Assembly: GCF_039832105.1 (NCBI RefSeq)
Contig: NZ_JBDOHS010000002.1
Coordinates: forward strand, 124,001 to 188,000
Direction of reading: 5' to 3'
DNA from: Dorea_A sp016295505
GTDB taxonomy: Bacteria; Bacillota; Clostridia; Lachnospirales; Lachnospiraceae
Length of the DNA stretch: 64,000 bases
In this document: positions 52,065 through 60,636 of the stretch, in pieces
Layout of the letters: each line of letters starts with the position of its first letter
Position numbering within the stretch: the first letter of the stretch is position 1
Program-made: the position numbers and the translations under genes
The notes under the pieces: model-generated
Databases searched by the model: none
What the model was told of the DNA's origin: nothing
The model's input: the letters and a program-made list of their open reading frames with translations, nothing else

Positions 52065-53084
52065 TTATGCTACCCCCTTTGCAGAACCGCCACATTCTTT
52101 TTCAAACTCCCGAAGCTTTCTCTTCGCCTCTTCACTCAGGTTCTTCGGCACCTGTATCTGCACCGTTACATACTGATCTCCCCGTTCATTCGGATTCTTC
52201 ATGGACACAATTCCTTTCCCCTTCAATCGTATCCTTGTTCCCGACTGTGTTCCCGGCTGTATCTTGCACATCACATTTCCGTACAACGTCGGCACAAGTG
52301 TCTCACCGCCAAGCACTGCCATGGAAAACGGTATATTTATCGTTGTATAGACATCCTGCCCCTTTCGTTCATATCCCGGCCGGCTTCCTACCGTTACCTT
52401 AAGCAGCAGATCTCCCGGTTTTCCGCCGCCGGTTCCCGGCATTCCTTTTCCGCGCAGTCGAATACTCTTTCCGGTATCAATCCCTGCAGGAATATGCACT
52501 TTTAATGCTTTTCCTGTTCCGGTCCGGAAGTTTTCTCCTGACAGGTTCACTACCTTTTCGCAGCCGAACACCGCTTCATCAAAGCTTACTGATATCTCCG
52601 CCTTCAGATCCGATCCGTTCTGTCTGAATCCCTGTCTATAGAATCCGCCGTTTCCATAATCATTGTTTCCAAATCCGCCTCCCGAAAAATCTTTTCCAAA
52701 GAAATTTTTCAGGATGTCATCCATATCTCCGCCTTCAAAGTGATATTCATGATACATTCCGTCCGGCCCGGTATATCGATATGCACCTGACCTTCCATTT
52801 TCTCCATATCCGTACGCTCCCGCGTCTCCGTAGGTTCCCGCACCTCCGGCACCGGCATCAAACGCCGCATGGCCATACCTGTCATACAGCTTTCTCTTTT
52901 CCGGGTCTGTCAGTATCGTATATGCCTCGGTTGCTTCTTTGAATTTTTCAGCAGCCTGCTCATTGTCAGTATTGGTATCCGGATGATACTTTTTTGCAAT
53001 CTTTCGGTAAGCTTTTTTAACTGCAGCCTCATCCGCATCTCTGCTTACACCTAAAACTTCATAATAGTCTCGTTTCCGTGCCAT
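52065..53084 (-). CDS. DnaJ-like co-chaperone without zinc finger (CbpA type)
   Basis: The 339-aa protein has a J domain (KRDYYEVLGVSRDADEAAVK, HPD motif in KKYHPDTNTD), a Gly/Tyr-rich linker (about 75-150) and two beta-sandwich substrate domains (LRGKGMPGTGGGKPGDLLLK). The CxxCxGxG zinc repeats of DnaJ are absent, so it is CbpA or class II type. It would help DnaK with small substrate subsets. It lies between hsp20 and clpB; no promoter of its own is obvious, though it may be transcribed from the hsp20 CIRCE promoter. Confidence 0.92.
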   Translation of the reverse strand: MARKRDYYEVLGVSRDADEAAVKKAYRKIAKKYHPDTNTDNEQAAEKFKEATEAYTILTDPEKRKLYDRYGHAAFDAGAGGAGTYGDAGAYGYGENGRSGAYRYTGPDGMYHEYHFEGGDMDDILKNFFGKDFSGGGFGNNDYGNGGFYRQGFRQNGSDLKAEISVSFDEAVFGCEKVVNLSGENFRTGTGKALKVHIPAGIDTGKSIRLRGKGMPGTGGGKPGDLLLKVTVGSRPGYERKGQDVYTTINIPFSMAVLGGETLVPTLYGNVMCKIQPGTQSGTRIRLKGKGIVSMKNPNERGDQYVTVQIQVPKNLSEEAKRKLREFEKECGGSAKGVA

Positions 53085-53199
53085 TCCTTTCCCTCCTTTC
53101 TTTTCCTGTTCCCGTTATTCTCATTTTATTCTATATTGACCGGAAGTGGAAAACACCCCGCAAGAACGCGCCTGCGGGGTACTTCTTTTCTCCGGAATC

Positions 53200-53649
53200 T
53201 TATCCCTCAATAGAGATATATTTATTTTCTTCCACTTTTTTCTTTTCATCTTTCGGCAATTTAAATGAAAGAATACCATTCTCATACTTTGCACGAATAT
53301 CTTTTTCTGTAAGATTCTCTCCTACATAAAAGCTTCGGCTTACATTTCCGGCGTAGCGTTCACGCCTTACATATCTTCCTTCCTGATTCTTCTCATCTTT
53401 ATCCAACCCTTTCGCCGCACTGACTGTCAGATATCCGTCTTTCAGCTGTATGGTAATCTCATCTTTCTTAAATCCAGGCAGATCCATATCAACCTCATAC
53501 TCATCGTCAGTTTCCTTCACATCCGTCTTCATGAGATTTTTTGCACGCTTGCCATATAAAGCTCTGTCCGCGTCCCGAAATACCGGAAATGCAAAATCAT
53601 CCATAAATTCATCAAACAAATTTTCTCCAAAAATACTAGGCATCATCAT
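53200..53649 (-). CDS. Small heat-shock protein (Hsp20)
   Basis: The 149-aa protein has the alpha-crystallin domain at about residues 42-140: YEVDMDLPGFKKDEITIQLK, GRYVRRERYAGNVSRSFYVG and NGILSFKLPKDEKKK. Hsp20 binds unfolding proteins in the cytoplasm. A CIRCE-containing promoter is about 130 bp upstream. MMMPSIFGENLFDEF is the usual start, with GGGAG 9 bp before it. Confidence 0.95.
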   Translation of the reverse strand: MMMPSIFGENLFDEFMDDFAFPVFRDADRALYGKRAKNLMKTDVKETDDEYEVDMDLPGFKKDEITIQLKDGYLTVSAAKGLDKDEKNQEGRYVRRERYAGNVSRSFYVGENLTEKDIRAKYENGILSFKLPKDEKKKVEENKYISIEG

Positions 53650-53684
53650 AAGTCATATCTCCCTTCAATGATAAATTAAATAAT

Positions 53685-53710
53685 TATTAGCACTATCGGA
53701 GAATCCGAGG
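53685..53710 (-). other. Hairpin in 5' UTR of hsp20
   Basis: In the mRNA a stem CAC-TCGGA / TCCGA-GTG with a TTC loop lies about 40-60 bases before the start codon, between the CIRCE element and the ribosome site. It could be a degenerate CIRCE remnant or part of an RNA switch. The stability is modest. Confidence 0.35.
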
Positions 53711-53768
53711 TGTTGTGTACATGAACAAAAGGATTACAAATCTATTTCTCCTCATTTGTTCTAGTTGT

Positions 53769-53811
53769 ACTATAACACTTATTATTAGCACTGTCAAGCA
53801 CAGAGTGCTAA
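53769..53811 (-). promoter_or_regulatory. hsp20 promoter overlapped by CIRCE operator
   Basis: TTAGCACTG-N9-GAGTGCTAA at 53785-53811 has one mismatch to CIRCE. The minus-strand promoter TTGACA (53792-53797) - 17 bp - TATAGT (53769-53774) overlaps it. It is the same arrangement as in front of clpB, so both are class I heat-shock genes. Confidence 0.93.
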
Positions 53812-53821
53812 TATTTTTTAT

Positions 53822-54008
53822 TTTTTACAATCTTTATAATCTTTTTCAGATGACTTCAATATCCAAAAATCTCTATCGAGTCATCTCGGATGCCTTTCTC
53901 AATTGACCGCATATGCAAAAATCCTCTTCCAGATCATCTTAAATACCATTTTGGGTTGACCGCATTTACAAAATTCTTCTTTCAAGTCATTTTCAAAATC
54001 TGATGCGA
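53822..54008. repeat. Degenerate 52-53-bp tandem repeat, about 3.5 copies
   Basis: Units of about 53 bp can be aligned at roughly 53860-53912, 53913-53965 and 53966-54008, with a partial unit at 53822-53860. Each has an AAAATC(T/C)TCT-like start, a CATCTT-like middle and, in units 1 and 2, an identical TTGACCGCAT end. On the minus strand each starts ATGCGGTCAA and encodes MRSIEKGI- or MRSTQNGI-like peptides, so it may be the debris of a repeated small ORF. The rest of the 620-bp gap 53,650-54,268 contains only the CIRCE promoter and the hairpin at 54,094-54,176. Confidence 0.6.
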
Positions 54009-54093
54009 CATAACTTTTATAATTATACTCTAAGATCCAGACCAGTTGGCTTTATGTCCCAAAAGGAAACTCAACCGGAAGATAAGAAGATAA

Positions 54094-54176
54094 TAAAAAA
54101 AGAAATCCGTCACATAACACGGAGTGATGACGTTACGGCGAACGGCATACAAATGTTATGTAGGCAGATTTCTTTT
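54094..54176 (-). terminator. Long hairpin terminator after the FprA gene
   Basis: Arms AAAAGAAATC and GATTTCTTTT, with an inner CATAACA/TGTTATG pair, enclose about 35 bases. The minus strand continues into TTTTTTTATT. It lies about 95 bp downstream of the flavoprotein stop codon. A smaller GAGAC/GTCTC dyad lies at 54,183-54,220. Confidence 0.65.
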
Positions 54177-54268
54177 ATAGTTGAGACCGGGCACTTTGCG
54201 CCTTCGTGCGACAGTCTCGTTTTATTCTCTTATCTCTTCTGACAGGATCTATGATATCTGTCAGCGTC

Positions 54269-55435
54269 TTAAGCCTTATAATCACGGCAGAGTTCTTCTG
54301 CCAGTGCAGTCACCTGTGCTCTGCTCTCATCATTCAGTGCGGACAGGATACGTACAGTTGTCTCTGCAACAGTCAGTTTTTTGCTTCCTTCCAGCATACC
54401 ACCCATGACTTTTGCAGCGGTCGGTGCCCAGGAACCATTTTCCATAAAAGCAACCATACGGTTCTGATAATTTCTCTCCGTCAGATGATTGATAAATTCT
54501 CTCATGAACGGGAAGATATCTGCATTATAGGTTGTCGTAGCAAGTACCAGCTTATTATAACGAAATGCGTCTTCCACGGCTTCTGCCATATCTGTACGAG
54601 CCAGATCATGAACTGCAACCTTCGGACATCCTTTTGCAAGAAGTTCCTGCTCCAGAAGTTCCACTGCTTTTTTGGTATTTCCATATACGGACGTATATGC
54701 GATCACAACACCTTCAGATTCCGGTTCATAAGAAGACCATGTCTGATAGAGACCAAGATAATATTCAAGATTCTCTGTCAATACCGGTCCGTGAAGCGGA
54801 CAGATCGTCTGAATCTCCAGCGCGGAAGCTTTCTGAAGAAGCTTCTGTGCCTGCATTCCATATTTGCCAACGATTCCGATATAATAGCGACGTGCCTCGC
54901 ATGCCCAGTCTTCTTCTGCATCCAACGCTCCGAATTTTCCAAAAGCATCTGCAGAAAACAACACTTTATCACAGGAATCATAAGTCACCATAACCTCCGG
55001 CCAGTGAACCATCGGAGCTGCAACAAACTGAAGCGTATGTGTTCCGAGAGAAAGCGTATCTCCCTCTTTGATTACCATACTTCTGTCTTCAAACGCGGTT
55101 CCAAAGAACTGCTTCATCATAGCAAATGCTTTGGCACTTGCAACAATCGTTGTATGCCCATACACTTCCATAAAAGCAGCAATATTCGCGGAATGATCCG
55201 GTTCCATATGCTGAACAATCAGATAATCCGGTTCTCTGTCACCAAGATATGTTTTTATATTCTCCAGCCATTCCTGTTTAAAACGTGCATCCACCGTATC
55301 CATGACAGCCGTCTTCTCATCCATGATCACATATGAGTTATATGCCATGCCATTTGGAACAATGTACTGACCTTCAAACAGATCAATTTCATGGTCATTT
55401 ACGCCTACGTACTTGATATCGTTCGTAATATCCAT
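54269..55435 (-). CDS. FprA-type flavodiiron protein
   Basis: The 388-aa protein has an N-terminal metallo-beta-lactamase domain with diiron motif HMEPDH at 76-81 and a C-terminal flavodoxin domain (about 248-388) beginning VVIAYTSVYGNTKKAVELLE. Flavodiiron proteins reduce O2 or NO to protect anaerobes. The protein is slightly shorter than Moorella FprA. It is monocistronic, between the hairpin terminator and a PatB-like gene. It supports an obligate-anaerobe host. Confidence 0.94.
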   Translation of the reverse strand: MDITNDIKYVGVNDHEIDLFEGQYIVPNGMAYNSYVIMDEKTAVMDTVDARFKQEWLENIKTYLGDREPDYLIVQHMEPDHSANIAAFMEVYGHTTIVASAKAFAMMKQFFGTAFEDRSMVIKEGDTLSLGTHTLQFVAAPMVHWPEVMVTYDSCDKVLFSADAFGKFGALDAEEDWACEARRYYIGIVGKYGMQAQKLLQKASALEIQTICPLHGPVLTENLEYYLGLYQTWSSYEPESEGVVIAYTSVYGNTKKAVELLEQELLAKGCPKVAVHDLARTDMAEAVEDAFRYNKLVLATTTYNADIFPFMREFINHLTERNYQNRMVAFMENGSWAPTAAKVMGGMLEGSKKLTVAETTVRILSALNDESRAQVTALAEELCRDYKA

Positions 55436-55530
55436 TTTGCATTATCTCCTTTTCATTTTCACTGTAGAATAGTTTATCATGATTTTCTACCAGCAACAAC
55501 CCCATCCGGCGCAATATCATGTGCTTTTTT

Positions 55531-56748
55531 CTATACATGGAAGACATATTTATCCAGTCTTTCAAAAGCCTCCTTTACTCTGACAAGAGGCAGTGCAAGA
55601 TTCATGCGGATGCCGTATGGCTCCTGGAACATTCTGCCATCCTGCCATGCGACTCCGACGTTCCATCCTGCTTTGAGCAGCTCGTCCATTGACAGATTAT
55701 GCTCTATACACCAATCTTCACAATCGAGAAACAGCATATAAGTCCCCTGTGGCTTGCACAACTTTATCCCACGATAGTTTTCCACAATATGTCTGTATGC
55801 ATAATCCACATTGGCCGAAAGAACCTGACACAGTTCATTGACCCATTCATATCCTTCTGCCTGATATGCTCCGATCAGTGCATGCATGGAAAGTACATTC
55901 ATCGTATTATAATGCGATTTGCTGCTCTTTGCACGTACCCGGTCTCTGAGACACTTGTTAAAGATAATATGGTAGCTTCCCACCAGGCCTGCCAGATTAA
56001 ATGTCTTACTCGGCGCATAGACTGCAACCGTTCGGTTGCGTGCATCCGGGCTGACCGACTGGGTTGGAATATGCTGGTGCCCTTTCAGAATCAGATCTGA
56101 CCATATCTCATCAGAGATCACTACACAGTCATTATTCTTATACACCTCCATTGCCTTCTCGATTTCCCATCTTTCCCATACTCTTCCACATGGATTATGC
56201 GGACTGCAGAATACAGCCACATGGATCTGATTGGCCTTTAATTTTGCGTCCATATCCTCGTAATCCATTCTCCAGATTCCTTTTTCATCTTTTTTCAGCG
56301 GACTGTGTACGATTCGGTATCCGTTGTTGGTGATACTCTTGGTAAATCCAACATACGTCGGACTGTGAAGAAGCACTGCATCTCCCGGTGCGGCATAGGC
56401 AGTCAGCGTCGATATCACACATCCGAGAACACCATTCTCATATCCGATATATTCCGGCAGAAGCCCTACCACATTGTTGCGGATCTTATGCCACCGGATA
56501 ATAGAATCATAATATTCCTCTGGCGCATCAAAATATCCGAAAGCCGGATGTTCCACTCTATCCCTGATCGCCTTCTGTACGGTCGGAACCGTCGGAAAAT
56601 TCATATCTGCAACCCACATCGGTATGACATCAAATCCTTCTTTCGGCGGGTCTGGCGCAAATCCTTCTTTCTTCCCGATTCCATCTACCGCAAGCGCATC
56701 TTTTCCATGACGATCCAGAATCGTCGTAAAATCATATTTTATCATCAT
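55531..56748 (-). CDS. PatB/MalY-type aminotransferase or cystathionine beta-lyase
   Basis: The 405-aa PLP enzyme has IPMWVADMNFPTVPTVQKAI, GVLGCVISTLTAYAAPGDAVL, FCSPHNPCGRVWERWE and VYAPSKTFNLAGLVGS, where Lys carries PLP. It is class I fold with the features of PatB/MalY, many of which are C-S lyases. The specific substrate cannot be told from the sequence. It lies 15 bp downstream of a C39-like peptidase gene. The first of two adjacent Met codons is taken as start. Confidence 0.9.
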   Translation of the reverse strand: MMIKYDFTTILDRHGKDALAVDGIGKKEGFAPDPPKEGFDVIPMWVADMNFPTVPTVQKAIRDRVEHPAFGYFDAPEEYYDSIIRWHKIRNNVVGLLPEYIGYENGVLGCVISTLTAYAAPGDAVLLHSPTYVGFTKSITNNGYRIVHSPLKKDEKGIWRMDYEDMDAKLKANQIHVAVFCSPHNPCGRVWERWEIEKAMEVYKNNDCVVISDEIWSDLILKGHQHIPTQSVSPDARNRTVAVYAPSKTFNLAGLVGSYHIIFNKCLRDRVRAKSSKSHYNTMNVLSMHALIGAYQAEGYEWVNELCQVLSANVDYAYRHIVENYRGIKLCKPQGTYMLFLDCEDWCIEHNLSMDELLKAGWNVGVAWQDGRMFQEPYGIRMNLALPLVRVKEAFERLDKYVFHV

Positions 56749-56763
56749 GTATCCTCCTGTATC

Positions 56764-57678
56764 CTATGGTTTTGAATATATCCACATTGCCTTGATCTGA
56801 TCCTTAATATCTGCAAATACCCACATTTTATCACTGTTGGTCTGGCTAAACGGATCATTTACTGCTACACTCCCATTTTCATATTCGGTCAGGACAATAA
56901 AGTGTCCGATCTTTGTAAAATCTCCGGGAGCTACACTGCAGATGATCGGATGTCCTGCTGTCAGTTCCGCACTCACCTGCTCCTCATTCAGATTCCCCTC
57001 ATAACAGTTAAGATTCCAGGTTGCACCGGCCTCTTTCATAAATGCCCAGTATGTATTGTTCTCTTCATCCACATATCCATTCTGTGTTCCGTAAGCCGCC
57101 ACCTTATCCGGAGTGATGGAAGGATCCTGATTCAGACCGGATGCCACCATTGCCATGCAGGTAGGGCCGCATCCACTGACTGCCACAATACTCGTTCCAT
57201 ATGGAGCATAGCCCCATCTTTCATCCCACTGGAGCAGTAACGGAATCGAACCATCCTGCGGCAGTTCACCGATTGATTCCGCACATGGCGTATCTTTTTT
57301 TTCTTCATAGTCTTCTACAAAGCTTACTGTCTCCGGGTTCTTATCCAACAGTTCAATCACTCCTGCCGGATATTGTGCCTGTTCTGCCTGCTCCCGGACA
57401 CGCTCCACTTTCTCTTCCTGAGTTTCTTCTTTATTCTGCGATTCTTTCTGCTTCTCTTCTATACTCTCCCCTTCATATTTTACTGTTTCACTTTTCCGGC
57501 TGTCTGCATCCTTCGATGTCCGGACTGCATTCTCTGTTCCTTTTCCTATCTGCGGCAGACTGCTTCCTACCCCCACAATTCCCAAAAGCAATACCACCAC
57601 TCCACAGATTACAAGTCTCTGATACAGCTGTTGCTTTCTTCTTCTCTTTGAAAATGTTTCTTTCTTCTTTGGCTCCAT
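56764..57678 (-). CDS. Membrane-anchored C39-like cysteine peptidase
   Basis: The 304-aa protein has a basic start, one membrane segment (LVICGVVVLLLGIVGVG, about residues 21-38), a Lys/Glu-rich linker and a papain-like C39_2 domain. Catalytic Cys is in SGCGPTCMAMV, His in GHFIVLTEY and Asp in AVNDPFS. It should face outside the cell and may act on peptides or cell-wall components. A TTGTAA-17-TATAAT promoter is 50 bp upstream. PatB follows in the same transcript. Confidence 0.87.
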   Translation of the reverse strand: MEPKKKETFSKRRRKQQLYQRLVICGVVVLLLGIVGVGSSLPQIGKGTENAVRTSKDADSRKSETVKYEGESIEEKQKESQNKEETQEEKVERVREQAEQAQYPAGVIELLDKNPETVSFVEDYEEKKDTPCAESIGELPQDGSIPLLLQWDERWGYAPYGTSIVAVSGCGPTCMAMVASGLNQDPSITPDKVAAYGTQNGYVDEENNTYWAFMKEAGATWNLNCYEGNLNEEQVSAELTAGHPIICSVAPGDFTKIGHFIVLTEYENGSVAVNDPFSQTNSDKMWVFADIKDQIKAMWIYSKP

Positions 57679-57729
57679 TTATATTCATCCCCTGAAAAAT
57701 CGACTTATTTCGTAAAATTTACGCTGTTT

Positions 57730-57758
57730 ATTATACAACACGTCCGTTCCTGTTACAA
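57730..57758 (-). promoter_or_regulatory. Promoter of the C39 peptidase-PatB operon
   Basis: On the minus strand TTGTAA (57753-57758) and TATAAT (57730-57735) are 17 bp apart, 52 bp before the start codon. Confidence 0.75.
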
Positions 57759-57828
57759 CTTAAGGTTTCCTAAAGATTGTCTTAGTGCTAATTTTTTAAC
57801 AATTTTTACATTTTTTTTAAATTAGGGG

Positions 57829-57857
57829 TTGCATTTTTCCCTGAAAGATGTTATTAT
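57829..57857 (+). promoter_or_regulatory. Promoter of the tRNA pair
   Basis: TTGCAT (57829-57834) and TATTAT (57852-57857) are 17 bp apart, 38 bp before the first tRNA. Confidence 0.65.
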
Positions 57858-57895
57858 TTAATTCGTTCGCAGGACAGATAAAAACAAAAAAATAA

Positions 57896-57970
57896 CGGGG
57901 TGTGGCTCAGTTTGGCTAGAGCGCCTGGTTTGGGACCAGGAGGCCGCAGGTTCGAATCCTGTCACCCCGA
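57896..57970 (+). tRNA. tRNA-Pro (anticodon TGG)
   Basis: A full cloverleaf is visible: acceptor CGGGGTG / CACCCCG, anticodon stem CCTGG / CCAGG around TTTGGGA, and T-arm with GTTCGAATC. The anticodon TGG reads proline codons. CCA is not encoded. Confidence 0.97.
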
Positions 57971-57980
57971 TATGATTTAT

Positions 57981-58051
57981 GCGGGTGTAGTTCAATGGTA
58001 GAACACCAGCCTTCCAAGCTGGATACGTGGGTTCGATTCCCATCACCCGCT
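57981..58051 (+). tRNA. tRNA-Gly (anticodon TCC)
   Basis: The acceptor GCGGGTG / CACCCGC, anticodon stem CCAGC / GCTGG around CTTCCAA and T-arm GTTCGATTC are complete. Anticodon TCC reads glycine codons. It is 10 bp after tRNA-Pro; CCA is not encoded. Confidence 0.97.
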
Positions 58052-58081
58052 TTTTTGCTGCTCATTTACAGGAATCAATAA

Positions 58082-58130
58082 AAAAGGATTGTTGCATATC
58101 TTGACAGATATATTTTTCAACAATCCTTTT
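58082..58130. terminator. Bidirectional terminator between tRNAs and the LspA-like gene
   Basis: Arms AAAAGGATTGTTG and CAACAATCCTTTT form a strong stem with runs of A and T on either side, so both converging transcripts can end here. Confidence 0.93.
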
Positions 58131-58133
58131 TAT

Positions 58134-58613
58134 TCATTTCTTTTTACAGCGGGGTTCCAGCAGCTTCTTTCCTGCCATTACAAGCATTCCGGCCGCCAGA
58201 TATGTATCTCCCAGATTTGCAGTCACATCCGCCAGACGCCCGGGTCCGGATTTCCACCCGATATAATCAACCACTCTGCCCCGCACCAGTCTGTCAAAGA
58301 TATTGCTTGCTGCACCTGCACTGACCAGTGTCATTCCGGCTTTTTCCGTCCAGTGCCCTTTTCTGGAAAACCAGCATATATCCTCTGCAAGAACACTGAC
58401 TCCGGATGCAATCGTAACATTTTTCACGACTTTTGGATACTGATCCAGAAAATTCAGCATAAATCCCTCATTATATATTTTCCGAAGCACCAGTCCGGTA
58501 TCTCCCAGGTCTTTTTGCGTTCCCGCATCCAAAGTATCCTCCACATACTGCTTTACGATCATATCCACAGCAAATAACACTGCTGCCATCTGCAGTGTCC
58601 ACGTACGGCGCAT
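58134..58613 (-). CDS. LspA-like (signal peptidase II family) membrane protein, divergent
   Basis: The 159-aa protein has about four hydrophobic segments and the SPase II motifs in order: VDMIVKQYV, NEGFMLNF, SNIFDRLVRGRVVDYIGW with a catalytic Asp, and ANLGDTYLAAG with the second Asp. Typical LspA has DQxxK, GAAF, NxxDR..VVDF and FNxAD; several flanking residues differ here. It could cleave lipoprotein signal peptides or be a paralogue with another role. It follows a small coiled-coil gene and S8 protease on the same strand. Confidence 0.75.
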   Translation of the reverse strand: MRRTWTLQMAAVLFAVDMIVKQYVEDTLDAGTQKDLGDTGLVLRKIYNEGFMLNFLDQYPKVVKNVTIASGVSVLAEDICWFSRKGHWTEKAGMTLVSAGAASNIFDRLVRGRVVDYIGWKSGPGRLADVTANLGDTYLAAGMLVMAGKKLLEPRCKKK

Positions 58614-58904
58614 CTACTCTTCTCCCTGGATTCTGGCAATCATTGCTTCCTGCTTTTCTATCTCTGTATCTCTCTTTTCTATTTCTTCACAAAGATCAAC
58701 ACAGTCCATATCTGACACTGCACCGGCCTGAAATTTTTCGTATATCATTCTTCCGATATCAATCAGGTCTCTCTCATTGGCCCTTTTCAGTGACCGGATA
58801 TCTCCCTTTATTTTCTGGATTTCCAGAGTATCACCTGTTTTCTTTCCAATATCTGATGCCACATCAGACAATCTTTTTCCTAAACCTTCAAAAAAATCTG
58901 CCAT
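58614..58904 (-). CDS. Small coiled-coil protein of unknown function
   Basis: From ATG 58902-58904 (AAGGAGA upstream) the product has 96 residues. The middle and end are strongly helical with heptad-like charge repeats (KIKGDIRSLKRANERDLIDI, EEIEKRDTEIEKQEAMIARI). It lies directly between the S8 protease and the LspA-like gene. The type is familiar from Lachnospiraceae, but no function is known. The earlier reading from 58988 overlaps the protease gene and lacks a ribosome site. Confidence 0.75.
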   Translation of the reverse strand: MADFFEGLGKRLSDVASDIGKKTGDTLEIQKIKGDIRSLKRANERDLIDIGRMIYEKFQAGAVSDMDCVDLCEEIEKRDTEIEKQEAMIARIQGEE

Positions 58905-58930
58905 ATCTGTCCTCTCCTTATTCTTCTGTT

Positions 58931-60634
58931 TTACAGCTGCCGCAGGATATCCAGCGAACGATACAGATTCATGGTTCCATATCCCCATTCACGATTCGGA
59001 TACTCAGCCTCCGGCCTCCTGTCCGCACCCATGATAATGATATTTCTCACCTGACTGGAACTGACGCTTACCGTTTGCGGCTGAACCAGAATCCAATTCA
59101 TCATGAGAGCCGCACCACCCGCTGCAATCGCTGTTGCACCACTGGATCCGGTACGATCTGTAAACCTGCCGTCCGGGCGTACTCCTGTAATCTCTACTCC
59201 CGGCACTGCAAAATCCGGTTTTATAAGTCCATCTCTAGTATACCCTCTGCCGGAATTAATATCAACTCCATTCTCGAAGCTGTTATAGTAAGCCGCTGTC
59301 ATTGCTGCCCTGCAGCTTCCGGGCTCTGTTATGGTATGATCGGGATCTGCCTCAAGAAAATACACCTCTCCTTCCAGGAACCCTTTGATCGGAAGCCAGA
59401 TATGAAAATCACCGTCTTCATTCAACAATGGAGTCACTTCAATCTTCCAGATACCGGACACTACATTTTCAAAACGTATAAATACAAGCTGAGAATCATT
59501 ATTTTCCTGCAAAAGTCTTGATTCTATCGTAAGCATTGTTCTTTCAAACGAAAAAAGATATTGATATCTTGCTCCCAGGCGAAACGGAATATTTCCTGTC
59601 CTTTCTCCGGAAGGAGATACGACAGATACTGTCACCACCGTCGGAAGCGTACTCCAAAGTTCTGCCACAAATCCCGATACCCCGTCTCCGACTCTGATCT
59701 CCACTGAATCCACATCCTTAAGATCTCTGAACTGGTGGTGGTAATGATGCCGGAGGGCAGCTTCGTTCCCGGTTCCGATCACAACGCTTCGATTCATAAT
59801 CATAGAATAACGATCCAGAATCGTTGACAAAAGCGATGTTCCATTATGCCCTCCAAAATTCGTTCCCAGCGCCACACATACGACAAGCGGCATCTTTCTT
59901 TCCCTTGCCAGCATATTCAGGTACTTCAGTGCTGTCATCACATCATTTTCCTGAAAGCACAATGCATCCTCGTGAATCGCATAGAATTCTTTCAGATATT
60001 TTTTTGCCGGCTTTAATTTGACAACTGCAATTGTCGCTTCCGGTGCTGCCCCAATAAACTGATTTTCAATATCCGCTCCTCCGGCCGCCACACTTGCAAT
60101 ATAAGTTCCGTGCCCGTTTTCATCTGTGCTCGGAACCATCTCAAGCGGATTATCCAGCTGCAATGCTTCATTGATCATAGACTCTGTGTATGCGCTTCCA
60201 TACAATATTTCCGCGGGAGGCGTCCCCTCCTGTAAGGTCTGATCCCATATTCCTGCGATCCTTGTCGTTCCATCCAGATTACGAAACACCCGGTTTCTGT
60301 AATCGATCCCTGTATCCACAAATCCTATCATGATCCCCTGACCAAGCAGCTGAAACGTCGGATAATTCTGCAGCCTTATTATTCCGGCATGCGAAAGAGG
60401 CTGCATATCCAGAGGCACATAGCACTGTGGAATTGAATTATACCAGTATCTTTCGATCGTAAGCGGGTCAAGTATCCGACTGTCAACATATGCTGTTTTA
60501 TATCCAAAATCCATTTCCTGTATACAGAATCTCTCCGGTTGTATCCCTTCCAGCTCTTCTTCCCTGTATAACGGAATCAGGAAATCCCAGAATTCCTGTG
60601 ACAGGATCTTGTCTCTGCATTCATTTTCGGCCAT
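58931..60634 (-). CDS. S8 family (Csp-like) serine protease
   Basis: The 567-aa protein has a full triad: Asp107 in GFVDTGIDY, His175 in NGHGTYIA and Ser498 in GSSGATAIAAG. A jelly-roll-like insertion lies between His and Ser (about residues 300-430), as in Csp proteases of Clostridia. No signal peptide is seen. Csp proteins process germination enzymes in some Clostridia, but similar genes occur more widely in Lachnospiraceae. The ribosome site overlaps a terminator hairpin. Role here is uncertain. Confidence 0.87.
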   Translation of the reverse strand: MAENECRDKILSQEFWDFLIPLYREEELEGIQPERFCIQEMDFGYKTAYVDSRILDPLTIERYWYNSIPQCYVPLDMQPLSHAGIIRLQNYPTFQLLGQGIMIGFVDTGIDYRNRVFRNLDGTTRIAGIWDQTLQEGTPPAEILYGSAYTESMINEALQLDNPLEMVPSTDENGHGTYIASVAAGGADIENQFIGAAPEATIAVVKLKPAKKYLKEFYAIHEDALCFQENDVMTALKYLNMLARERKMPLVVCVALGTNFGGHNGTSLLSTILDRYSMIMNRSVVIGTGNEAALRHHYHHQFRDLKDVDSVEIRVGDGVSGFVAELWSTLPTVVTVSVVSPSGERTGNIPFRLGARYQYLFSFERTMLTIESRLLQENNDSQLVFIRFENVVSGIWKIEVTPLLNEDGDFHIWLPIKGFLEGEVYFLEADPDHTITEPGSCRAAMTAAYYNSFENGVDINSGRGYTRDGLIKPDFAVPGVEITGVRPDGRFTDRTGSSGATAIAAGGAALMMNWILVQPQTVSVSSSQVRNIIIMGADRRPEAEYPNREWGYGTMNLYRSLDILRQL

Positions 60635-60636
60635 AA

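Noticed and set aside
54206..55336. Long plus-strand ORF (376 codons) opposite the FprA gene
   Set aside because: Antisense shadow; composition and lack of any domain indicate no real protein.
57858..58046. Minus-strand ORF of 62 codons over the tRNA pair, with peptides like GIEPTYPAWKAG and VTGFEPAASWSQ
   Set aside because: This is the well-known spurious translation of tRNA genes; both tRNAs fold perfectly here.
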